From the NCBI RefSeq assembly GCF_010093535.1, contig NW_022985173.1, positions 1 through 64,000 on the forward strand: 64,000 bases of DNA, given 5' to 3'. Below the pieces are notes generated by a model, which searched no databases, had not been told where the DNA came from, and saw only the letters and a program-made list of their open reading frames with translations. Made by a program: the position numbers and the translations under genes. The DNA comes from Lindgomyces ingoldianus (taxonomy: Eukaryota > Ascomycota > Dothideomycetes > Pleosporales > Lindgomycetaceae). This document shows, one piece after another, positions 1-10,700 of the stretch. How positions within the stretch are numbered: the first letter of the stretch is position 1; each line of letters begins with the position of its first letter.

Positions 1-176
1 CATGTATTTAGTCGCACCTCGCCCCCGTAGCTAGCTCGGTAGTTTTCTGATATCCTACGTACAAGGCCTATAGGTGTCATTGGTATTCCAAGGTCTCTGA
101 GTCCCCACGCACTCCCATATGCCTCTGAGTGGATTCATACCGCATTCGGACCCATTGTCTTGCCTGCGCCATTACA
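1..176 (+). repeat. Gyp-A LTR, 3' part (cut by window edge)
   Basis: This matches the second half of the Gyp-A LTRs at 1834-2123 and 27058-27347, and the reverse complement of 2155-2433. It ends with the family terminus ccattaca. It is nearly free of RIP changes. It sits inside the right arm of a foldback L element, whose last 56 bases follow at 177-232. Whether it is a solo LTR or the end of a full element cannot be told from this window. Confidence 0.85.
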
Positions 177-232
177 GTAGGGTCTTAGCAAAAGTAAGCA
201 ACTTAGGTGTGTAAGCAACTTGCCTGTGAAGT
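177..232. mobile_element. Right end of a foldback L element (fragment)
   Basis: The stretch is almost identical to 58851-58906, the right terminal inverted repeat of the 1.1-kb element at 57807-58906, and ends with the same gtacgt followed by TA. The rest of the arm lies left of the Gyp-A LTR and outside the window. The flanking TATCTAG matches the Cop-C LTR, so this copy had jumped into a Cop-C LTR. Confidence 0.8.
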
Positions 233-615
233 ACGTTATCTAGATGTTCACGCACAGAGGTTTGCGCACAAGCATTATGTAACATAGATACGTAATCCTG
301 CTTATGCATAATAGCTTATATCTAAACTATAACACTGCTACTGTGTATAAACACTAGTAACTTTTTCTTTTTATCTAAAAAGTTGCCTTTTGTACGTGTT
401 ACTTCCCTTCTGTCTGTGTAAGTCTATCTAATTATGTTCTGCCTTTACTCCACCCTATTTGTTAGGACTTGCCCCTAGTAATGCTGTGCGTTAGAATAGG
501 CTAGTTGCGCTATGTAAATAGCTCTTCTTTTCTTTATTCTTTACTTTTTAAGCCCTGCTGTACAATTCTCTAGCTCTTTTCTTTTTTTGTATAGTGCTAG
601 TAGTAATAGATTCTT
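233..615 (-). mobile_element. Cop-C remnant: partial LTR (233-353) and 3' internal end
   Basis: The stretch is the reverse complement of 13270-13640 and runs parallel to 56610-56980. The first 121 bases are the left part of the Cop-C LTR up to its TG terminus (seen as ...aaca on the plus strand at 353). The rest is the non-coding 3' internal end with the polypurine-like stretch beside the LTR. It is cut at 615 by the Gyp-D 5' LTR. Confidence 0.85.
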
Positions 616-731
616 TGTTACAGTCTATAGTTAGACTAACGTAACTCTACTAGTAGTGCTCCACAATCTAGCTAGGTTGGGGCAGGGCCTGCTTACAGTC
701 TAATTAGAAGATGCAGAGGCAGCACAGCTGC

Positions 732-1309
732 TGTAAGGCCGAGATGGTGCTTACGTGCGACAGGTATATATACTATTCTGTACGCAATAATTAATGTTAG
801 TTAATTATTTACACCTTTTTAGTTATATTAGCGTAGTAGTATAGAGCTCTGTCCTTACATAATAATTAACTAATAACAAGGATAGTTGCGTGTTTAACCT
901 ACACCTTAGACAGCTTTGCTAGTTTTTAGACTAAAACGTGAGCCGGCCTCTTCTAGCGCCACGTTGTAGCTGCTGGGAGGTCTAGTGTGTATAGCTTAGC
1001 TGGCGTGGCCACTAAGCGTTGCGTCGTGTTTATCCCGCGCCTCTGGGCCGCAGGTGGTCAGCCTCTGGCCGGTAACCGAGACATGCGCATAGGCGCCTCT
1101 GAGCTGCGGGTAGGTCATGTGACGCCTGGGACATGCGTCTGCTAAGAAGGGGGATAATGTAAGGCTAGGATAGCGCTTACGTGTAAGGCTGAGATAGTGC
1201 TTACGTGCAACAGGTATATATACTATTCTGTACGCAATAATTAACGTTAGTTAATTATTCGCACCTTTTTAGTTGTATTAGCGTAGTGGTACAGAGCTCC
1301 GTCCTTACA
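732..1309 (+). mobile_element. TRIM-G: 578-bp miniature LTR element
   Basis: Two direct terminal repeats, 732-859 (128 bp) and 1158-1309 (152 bp), begin tgtaaggc and end ccttaca. GCTGC flanks both sides (727-731 and 1310-1314) as TSD. The second LTR carries a 24-bp tandem duplication of its own first bases (1158-1181 and 1182-1205). The 298-bp interior is GC-richer than its surroundings and shows no ORF that I trust. A polypurine tract (aagaagggggataa) abuts the second LTR. That tract plus the LTR start is nearly identical to the 3' junction of Gyp-F at 45380-45398, so Gyp-F is the likely source of its enzymes. Little RIP damage is visible. Confidence 0.9.
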
Positions 1310-1447
1310 GCTGCTAGCAGTTATAGAGGAATGCACTATCTAATAAGAGGGCAGGCTATAAATTAAACAAGCCTAACAAGCTTAGCAAGCTTATTACTAT
1401 AAACTTACTAAACTTACATAACTTGTTCTTAGCACTACTAAACATGT

Positions 1448-1524
1448 TGTCGCGTACAGCTATCTGTCTACATATATCCTTCTGCTGTGCTAGCTAGGAG
1501 GTTAACCTTTTAGCAAACGCAACA
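1448..1524 (+). repeat. TRIM-H solo LTR (77 bp)
   Basis: This is the reverse complement of the 77-bp terminal repeats at 60434-60510 and 60791-60867. It begins tgtcgcgta and ends cgcaaca. CATGT at 1443-1447 and 1525-1529 is a perfect 5-bp TSD. It is inserted in the Gyp-D 5' LTR, in the sequence cacatgtatatag. Confidence 0.93.
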
Positions 1525-1833
1525 CATGTATATAGTTTAAACTTTAAATAACTTTTAAAAGGTGTGTTTAATGTTTAGTTTATTTTTTACATAGACTAAG
1601 TAGCATTTTAGCTTTTTAATAAGCTGTAATACTATCTGTATATCTTGCAACATATATACCTCTAATTTTATCTAACAAGACTGTTTAACCTAGCTACTAT
1701 ACTGCTGCTATAGGGACAAACTATAATCTAGTTACTCTACCTAGCTTTATTAGCCTAATAGCCTTTACACAGGACTGTACACCCTGCTGTTAGCCCCTAT
1801 TCTTTGTCCTACCTTACTAGGAACAACACTAAC

Positions 1834-2123
1834 TGTAACGATTCTACGAATCGTTCCATATCGGGTCGCTCGGATCCTATCCGAAGGGTCCCCGTATCGG
1901 CCCCGACCATAACTTGACCCAGTCCTCTGCAGTTACCCCTATTCCCTTATGTATTTAGTTGCACCTTGCCCCTGTAGCTAGCTTAGTAGTTTTCTAATAT
2001 TCTTTTATATAAGGCCTATAGGTGTTAATGGCATTCCTAGGTTTAGAGTCCCCACGCACTTCTATATGCCTCTAAGTAGATTCCTACTGCATTTAGACCT
2101 ATTGTCTTACCTGTGCTGTTACA
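1834..2123 (+). repeat. Gyp-A 5' LTR
   Basis: It starts tgtaacgatt and ends gctgttaca. The first ~115 bases keep CpG and CpA, while the inner half is RIP-mutated (compare 2040-2120 with 100-170). The 3' LTR shows the mirror image of this gradient. Confidence 0.93.
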
Positions 2124-2154
2124 TTATATTAAAAAACTTACTTTTACTAGTAAC

Positions 2155-2433
2155 TGTAACAGCGCAGGCAAGACAATGGGTCCGAATGCGGTATGAATCC
2201 ACTCAGAGGCATATGGGAGTGCGTGGGGACTCAGAGACCTGGGAATACCAATGACACCTATAGGCCTTGTACGTAGGATATCAGAAAACTACCGAGCTAG
2301 CTACGGGGCGAGGTGCGACTAAATACATGAGGGAATAGGGGTAACAGCAGGGGTCGGGGCCAGGTCGAGGTCGGGGCCGATACGGGGGCCTTCCGGGCCA
2401 TCCGAGATGGAACGATTCATGAGGATCGTTACA
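2155..2433 (-). repeat. Gyp-A solo LTR, inverted
   Basis: 279 bp, opposite in orientation to 1834-2123 and only 31 bp away from it, so the two could fold into a long hairpin. GTAAC at 2150-2154 and 2434-2438 is its TSD. It is essentially free of RIP, unlike the Gyp-A body around it. Confidence 0.93.
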
Positions 2434-2438
2434 GTAAC

Positions 2439-3920
2439 AGCTTTATTAATAATATTATATTAATTATTTATTTAACTATGTCTAAGTTCTAAGAAGTGTT
2501 TAATTTAGTTTAAGTTATAATTTTTTACACACTATTATATTAAATTATTTAGTTAGTATAAATAAAATTTTATAGACTTTTTATTAACTAAAGCTTTTAA
2601 GTTTAAAACTTTCTATCTCTTATAATTAAAATTACCTTTAAAAAAGTTATAAAAAGTGTGCTAAAGTAGAAACTTAAAGACTACTAATAACTTATTAAAA
2701 TTAAAGATAACTACTAATGCCTAACCTCTAACTACTATTAGATCTTATCATAAAGACTGTAACCTATTCTAGCTATAGCTAAGGCAAAATACTTACTTTT
2801 AGAACTAAATAACTACTTACTTTAATAGCTAAACCTTTTTTTATAGAACTTAAAGCTAAAGACTTACTAGATTTAGAGTTAAACTAGAGTAACATAGCCT
2901 TTAAAAACCAAGTTGCTTAATTAAAGGCATAAATTAAATAGCTAACTAAATTAAAAACTATTAGTCTTAATTAACTTTTACTAACTACTAAATTACTTAT
3001 AATAATGCTTTAAATTACTCTTACTACTTTAATAGTAAAAGACTTTTTAGGCACTCTTAAGCTCTTTTAAAGCTACTTTACTAAATATATGCCTAAGATT
3101 AAAAACCTTATAGATAGTAAAGAACTTATGTTTAAATAATAGCAAGCCTTTATTATAGATAGACTTAACATTAATGCAGATTACTATTAAAGTAAGCGCG
3201 CACGCATAGCGCTAGTATAGGGACACACTGCTAGTATTGTAAAGGAATACCTAGAGCCTAGATACCTAGCTAAATTAGATTACTTTTAGTTTAAGAATAT
3301 AAAAAAATAATTTAGCTCTTATAAACTTACTTTATTACTAGTAATAAAAAGACAGAGGTGTAATAAGTGTTTTAAACTTTAAAAATAAGTAAAAGAGAAG
3401 CATTCTCTGCCTTTAAAGCTTACTTTATTAGTGCTGCTGTTAAAAGGTTTATATTAAAAGTAGAATAGTTTTTTTACTTATAAAAAAAAATACTACCTAG
3501 CTTAAAAGTACTAAACTTAGGTTTTAAGTACACTTAAAAAAGGCTTTTTTAAGACTATAGTAGCCTACCTAACAGCTTATAATATAGAAAGAAGGAATAC
3601 TTTTACTAGTTTAAAGTAAACTATTAATTTTACCTAATAGTCTACTATTAGACCTAGTATAGATTAGTCTTAAAAGGTTTCTAGTAATACATTTAAGGCA
3701 GTATACTATTCTAGTGCACTCTAACCTGCACCTCTGTTAGTACCCTAGTCTACCTTAATTACTTATAGACAATCTAGCTAGACACCTGCCCTAGAAAGAC
3801 AGACAACTTCTAGCAACTATTATAATTATAAAAAACTAAGACATTTTGCTAGCAACTGCCTTATCTCTAGAGTATAAGAAATAGAGGTAGAGTAGTAAGA
3901 TTTTAAAAAAGAATTTATAA
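2439..3920 (+). pseudogene. Gyp-A gag remnant
   Basis: This is the nucleocapsid/capsid region of Gyp-A, very AT-rich, with in-frame TAA/TAG stops. Near its end, 3818-3859 reads Tyr-x2-Tyr-x4-His-x4-Cys. That is the C-x2-C-x4-H-x4-C retroviral-type zinc knuckle with both first cysteines turned to Tyr (TGT to TAT), the expected RIP change. No start codon can be fixed. The position directly after the LTR and before reverse transcriptase supports the call. Confidence 0.7.
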
Positions 3921-6018
3921 ACATAAATAATTTTAATCTAAATGCTTTTTAAATAGGAAATAGTAACACTTAAAGAAACTTTTTATTCTAGGCTTAAGTA
4001 AGTATAATTTATTAAACATTAATCTATTACACTTATTTAAAGAAAAACACTTTTAAGTCTTTACTATTTTATATTTAAAAAGCATTAGAGTCTGTTTAAA
4101 TTTTTTAGTTAATACTAGTGCTTATAGTTTTTTATTTATTAACTTATTAACTACTAAGTTATTGTTTTAATGCCTTTATGTCTTTATCTAACACTTACTA
4201 TTTAAAGTTATAGTTAAGGGCTTTTAAGATTAAATCTAAGTCCTTATCTACTAGTATATCTGCCTACATATGTAAATTAATAAGAGAAGCATCTAAAACT
4301 GCTTCTTTGTTATTATAGACCTTAGCTCTTAAGATTACATTATTAGTATTAAATAGTTATATTATTTTAAACTTTATTTAGATATAAAGAGGAATTAGAT
4401 TATATAGCCTAGTAAATATCTGCCTACTTATAAACCTTTGCTGCCCTTGCTTATACAATTAACCTAGCCTACATATAATAAAGAAGTAGAGCTAGATATT
4501 AAACAACACAACGCACTATAGAAAAAGGACTAATTTTAGTAGTTATATAGCCTAATAATCTACTGCATTAAGGGTTTACTAAGGCTACTAAAATTATATA
4601 GATCTTTTATTATTTACAGTCTAAAGACACTTAAATTATTCTTCTACTTATTTATTAAGAAGTCTAGAATAGGTCTAAAAAAAGTCTGTTTAGCTACTAT
4701 TACTCTAATTTTAGTAAATGCTTTTTATTTTAATATAAAAAGAAAAAAAAAGTTTTTTTTAACTTTTATTTATAAAATTAAGTAGTTAATTAAAGATAAG
4801 TAAGCTTTATAGTTAGACACTAAATGTAAAACTAAAGCATTAGTAAACCTCTAATTGCTCTTTAAATACTATTAGTACTAAGATGTATTTAGCCACACAG
4901 CAGCTTACTAGCTACTAGTACATTGTCTATATAACTATAAGATTGTCCTTACAGAGCCTCTCTCTAACAGTTATAGTCTGTTATACAAACAGAACCTTAA
5001 GGAGCTAGAAGTAATAAAGAAATATGTTATAGATAATCTAAAATATAGCTTTATTAAGTAGAGTTAAAGCTTTTTTACATCTCTTATTTTTTATGTATAA
5101 AAACTAAATAGCAACTTATGTATCTATGTTAATTACTGCAAACTTAACACTCTTACCTGTAAGGATGTGTATCTAATACTATACATAGATAAACTTTTGT
5201 TAAGACCTACTAAGGTAGTAATTTTTACTAAGTTTAATATTTGCGTAGCTTTTAATAAGATTAGGATAGATCTAAGCTCTAAAAAGTGTACTACCTTTTA
5301 GACATAATATAAAACCTATAAGTGTAAAGTTTTACCTTTTAGATTATGCAATAGTCTAGCAACTTACTAGCGCTATATAAATAATGTATTAATTAACTAT
5401 TTAAATAATTTTTATATTACTTATCTTAATAACATCTTTATTTACTTTAAAGATAAGGCAACTTATATTCTTTATGTTAAGAAAGTCTTAGAAAGGCTCT
5501 AGTAAGCAGAATTATAAGTAGAAATTAAAAAGAGTAAATTTTATGTTACTTAAATAAAGTATCTTAGCTATATACTTTTAAATAAAGGACTAGAGGTTAA
5601 CCTAGAGAAAGTAGAGGTGCTACGCAACTAGCAGGCGCCTACTACTGTAACAGGTGTGAAATCCTTTCTAGGCTTTACTAAATTTTATTAGCAATTTATT
5701 TTAAAAAAATTTTATATAGTAAAACTAATTATTACGCTTTAAAGCTTTACTACTCTTTTTATATAAACTTTAGAGTGTAATGTAGCTTTTAAAAAGCTAA
5801 AGTTTATACTACTAAGTATACCTACACTTTGCTATTTTAACTTTGTGTTATAAACTAAAATTAAAACTAACACTTTTAATAGAGTAGTAGTAGGAGTTCT
5901 TTTTTAGGAATAAGTAGATAGAAATTAGTGCCTTGTATTGTTCTATAGTAAGGTCTTATCTAGTTTAGAGCTAAACTAGAAGATACATAATAAAAAGCTA
6001 TTTATAATTATTACTGCG
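3921..6018 (+). pseudogene. Gyp-A pol, first part (protease to RNase H)
   Basis: Ty3/Gypsy reverse transcriptase is recognisable from about 5190. The catalytic Y-L-D-D box reads YLNN at 5422-5433 (both Asp codons changed GAT/GAC to AAT/AAC). Downstream, about 5655-5690, the SFLGF-x-FY-x-x-FI motif of the RT/RNase H junction is readable. RNase H starts near 5800 and is cut at 6018 by Gyp-B copy 1. It resumes at 18364, with CTGCG duplicated at the cut. Confidence 0.85.
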
Positions 6019-6336
6019 TGTCACGGTATCCTCCCCGGATCCCAGACATAACTGTATTAGACGCGTACTAGAGTATTATTAGTGCACGTCTGACACAAAT
6101 ACAACACAACACAGACATAAACTTAAGCATAAACTGCCTTAACACTAACTAAACTTAGAATAGGCTTAATTTATACCTAAAGCGCTTAGACTTCTAAGCT
6201 AAGTATTTAATTACTAATTTCCTTCTAAACTTTTTTATTCTTTACATAACATCTTGTACTTACTATAATACCTTATGTAGTAATTAAACTAGACCTTTAT
6301 AAAGCTTTATAACCTTACTTGTGCATAATTATAACA

Positions 6337-7434
6337 TTACATTATATTAAAACTTTAGCTAAGAATAGCCTCTAAATTTAATTTAATAAGCTTAGTACTT
6401 ACATAACTCTAAGCTATTAAAGTAAGCTAAAAAGCCTTTTAAAAAGCGCTTACTTTATAAAAAAGCTGCTACATTATAAGCTTTAAAGCTTTTTAAAAGG
6501 ACTTTAAAAAATAGCTTTGTGTTATTAAGCAGTCTATTTCTACTTTAACTTTTATTATAGTAGTAGGAACTAAGAACTTACTAGCCTTAAAGCTTACTTA
6601 GAAGTCTAGAGATAGCTTAACTTTTTCCTACCTAACGCTGCCTATAACTTATAACTTTTTTAACTTAGTAATAAAATCTAACTAACTCTCTAATCCCTTA
6701 CTATTTAATAAAAAATAAAAAGACCTACCTTTCTTCTTACACAAGCTTTAATACAAACTTAAAGAAAACATAGACTAATTTCTTTTTAAACACTTCTAGT
6801 TACTATACACTTACTTTTAACTTAACTATAACATAACAGCCTTAATTAACTTACTAATAAATAAGAATATTATTAACTTAAATTAATTTATAGTGTTTTT
6901 ATAAGTAACTTATAAAGACTTAAATAAAAAGTTAATAGCCCTAAGTTACCTAAACACCTTATAATAAAAAAAAAAAGCTTTACTTTACACTTTACTAAGT
7001 TCTACTAACTTGCATCTAATACAGGCCTAAATAAGATAGGTCTAATTACAGCTTTATATAACTCCCTTTTAACTAAACTGCAACGCGCTATAGTAGAAGA
7101 ACCCCTTCTAAACAACTTTAATGCGTATGTAAACCTAATTACTACCTATAATAATAACATAAGGTTCCTCTCTGTACAAGCCCTAATACACTCCTAAACT
7201 AGCGCAGTTACAAATAAAGACCTTAATGTAATAAAAATTAATTTAAATTATACTTTAGTTAGTTCTAGAAAGTGTAAAGATTACAGAAAAAAAAGTTAAT
7301 GCTTTAAGTATAGTAAGCATAGTTATATCTTCTAAAACTACTCTATTCCCCTTTCTTAAGTCTACATAAGTAGTGCTGTTAGCACTTATTAAAAATTCTT
7401 ACTATTTTAATCTTATTTTTATAAAAGCTCTAAC
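6337..7434 (+). pseudogene. Gyp-B copy 1 gag, first part
   Basis: The stretch matches the reverse complement of 23830-24920 in copy 2. Gag position and length fit, but no single motif is readable, and stops are frequent. It is interrupted at 7434 by Cop-C and resumes at 13790 (ttatatttaagctc). Copy 2 shows this junction uninterrupted near 23800-23850. Confidence 0.65.
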
Positions 7435-7700
7435 TGTCTGTACGCAGCAGCAGCGTCGCGGCCTAGATACGAGCGATCACGCACGAGCAGGATCACGTAT
7501 CTATGTCACATGATGCTCGTGCGCGAACCTCTGTGCGCGAACATCTAGATATCCCCCTTTTCCTCTGTACAGAGGAAAAATAAGAAGTAATTAACACTAG
7601 TTACCTAACACCCCTGTGCAATATTTACACTGTGTAAACCTCTCTGTCTTGTACGCATTTGCTAACACTAAGTGCTAGCTAGTAGAGAGTCTATTTAACA
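7435..7700 (+). repeat. Cop-C 5' LTR with hairpin and palindrome
   Basis: Inside are a 10-bp inverted repeat (cgcacgagca at 7480-7489, tgctcgtgcg at 7514-7523) and a perfect 22-bp palindrome at 7558-7579 with core cctctgtacagagg. The 3' LTR (13647-13668) and the second copy (56584-56605) keep perfect palindromes with cores cctctatatagagg and cctttatataaagg. Confidence 0.9.
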
Positions 7701-10700
7701 CTAATTAGTAGTTTAAATACTATAAAAAAGAAAGCTCTTTTTATACCTTTTTATTTAAAAGTTTATATATAAAAAAAATTCTTTTTCTTACTACTTTAAC
7801 TATAAATTAGTAAGAGTAAAGATAGAGTTTAATTTATATATAAGTAGCTATAAATCTTTATTTAGTTACCTAAGTAAGAGTAAGAAACCTATCTATATAA
7901 TACTATTTAAAGGTATTATATAAATAGTAGTGCTTGTTTAACACTAAGAGGTCTGTTTTATCTTTTTACACAAGGCTGTTTAGAGGCAGCGTACAATAAA
8001 AAGTAAAACAGTGCGCAATAACGCATAATTAACTACTATAGAGTAATAAGCAACGCTAGCTTTATCTATAACTAGCTAACATAACATATTAACATATAAC
8101 TAATACATACTTTTTATAGGCATTTTAGCAAAGACCTTAGCAGAGTAGATAAACATTAAAAATTAAGTAAATAAAATTAAACTATTAAATAATATACTTA
8201 AAAAAAAGCTTAATTTATATATAGCTAACTTAATTATAAAACTTTATGTGTTAAGTGTAATAAACATACATACACTTAAAAACTTTTAAAATAACTTTAT
8301 AAAGTAAAAGCTTATACACTTTAAAAATCTTAGCTAACTGTTTTTATAAGAACTAATTACTACTTTATAAAATAAGAGCATTAGCTTTAAAAAGAACATA
8401 ATAAAAGCTACTACACTATATAAACTTATAAAAAAAGAACACACATTTACTATTTTACTAAAGCATTATATAAAACTATTACTACTATTACTAGTCTTAA
8501 CATAATAAAGAATATCTCTGTATAAATTACCTATAAACCTAATACTTTCTCTATAATTAGTACAACTACCTTATAATAGCTTACTGTATAAGAGCATAAC
8601 TAGGTAGCTACATATTCCTGTAGCCACAGCTCTACATAAGATTCCCTAAAGCTTGTACCTACTGTATATAATTTAATTACTGTACAATCTATACTAACTT
8701 TTACTTATATAAGATATTACAGTAGAGAACCTTACGCCTAAGAAAGTTATATAATTTTAAAAGGCATAAAGAAAGAAAAATAACTACATAAAGCAACTAT
8801 ATAATATTCTAGCTAATAAGGCTATAGCATTTATTAAGCTCTGCTAACACTTTGCTATTTTTAAAGCATTATACATAAGCATCTTTCCTAATATTTTTAA
8901 AAAGCGCGCACATATGTTCTACTTTTATAATATTAGTCTAGGATAATTATAGAAGTTACTGTATAAGCAGCTTAGTAATTACTTTAATACTAATGTAAAC
9001 TATAACTAGTATTAAACAGATTAAACAATAATAAGCTTTATATAAAGTAAGTAAAAAAACTTTATAAAAACTTTATATAAAGCTTTTAAAGCTATAATTA
9101 ATAAACTTACTTTTATATAAAAAGCTCTTAGTCTATAATTCTAAGGTAAAATACTACTTTACACTACTATTATATAAGCATGCTAAAGGCAACTTAAACT
9201 TAAACAAGTAATATTCTTAATTAAGCCTACATATAAAGCACTATATAGTAACTTTTGTTTAGCACTTTAAGTTATAATTAATTAATAAAATAATGCATTT
9301 ATAAATAAATTCTAGAATGTGTACTACACTAATAAGTAATATAGCTTACTATATACACATAGCTATTAACAACATAGAAGAAGCTTAAAGGAATATAAAA
9401 AATTATTTAGACTATAGTTTTTTATATAATTAAAGTAATACTTTATTTATTATAAAAAAGAATATTAGTTAATAAATTATTTTTATATAAATTAATTTTA
9501 TGCAAAACACTAATATATCTTTTTATATAAAAAATTCTATAACAAGACACTAATATGTAAAAAGGTAAATATATACATTTAAGAGTTTAAAGGTAAACTA
9601 AAGTAAAAAAAAAAAAAGTTGCATAATAATAATAACTTAAATAAAAAAAAAAGTAAGAAGATTATTAACTACCTTACTAATGCTACATTTTTTTACTACG
9701 CGACTATAAAGGACATCTACAGCCTAGAACCTAAAGGATACATAAAACAGTTTATCCTTAAAGATTAATACTATACAGTATACTAAAGTAAACTATAGAA
9801 TACTAGCGTAGTAAGAATCTCTACTGTAAGGAAGTTATAACTTAAAGCATACCTGTAAGAATTCCTTTATATAAAAGTAGACTAAACACTAAAAAAGAAA
9901 AGTATTAGCTTTAAAAAATAAAAATTAATAGAATTAATTAGTACTATATAAATTACTAACCTAGTTAGTAACATAATATATTACATCTTAGACACTCTAA
10001 CACTGTTCCTACTATCTTTAGCAGACATAGACTAAATAGGTGCGTACTTTAATAACATTTTAAATGTTATTATACATAAAAACAAAACTACTATCCTTAT
10101 TATATAAAAATAAAGACACTTTTTTTTTAATGTTAGTAAAAAAAAATTTATGTCTTTCTTTACTAAATTAAAACTCTACTACCTCTACTGCTAATTTAAA
10201 CACCCCTGCATAAAGAGACTCTAGAAGATGCTAACTAGCGCTAGCTACAACATTAATGCTGCAGTGCTAGAAGAGATTAAGAAGTTTTGCTACTTTTACT
10301 AATTATATAACTAGGCCCTACAAAGATTTAAGTTTATAATTAAGAATAACACCTACTTTAACTATAAAGTTATTATTAACATTATATAAATTAATAATAA
10401 AGATGTTTTACATGTTATTAATGTAGATATATTATTTTAAGCTGCTACATTTCTAAAATCTATATCTACACAAGATACTTAGAATGCACTATGCAAATGC
10501 TAAATTAACACCTATTAAGAACCTCTAGACTATATTGTGTATAACTCTAGTATAAACTTTGCTTTAAAGGATTTTTAAGCTTATTGTCACAGTTATGTTA
10601 CAGCTATCCAACCCCTGAGTACCCTAAGGGCTTAGCACAGGGTATATAGGCTCCTTAGCCTCTGTACCTCTGCCTCCAACCCTAAGGTTTACTCTCGTTA

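Noticed and set aside
2066..2254. 62-codon open frame, plus strand
   Set aside because: It runs from one Gyp-A LTR through the internal start into an inverted LTR; pure chance over repeat ends.
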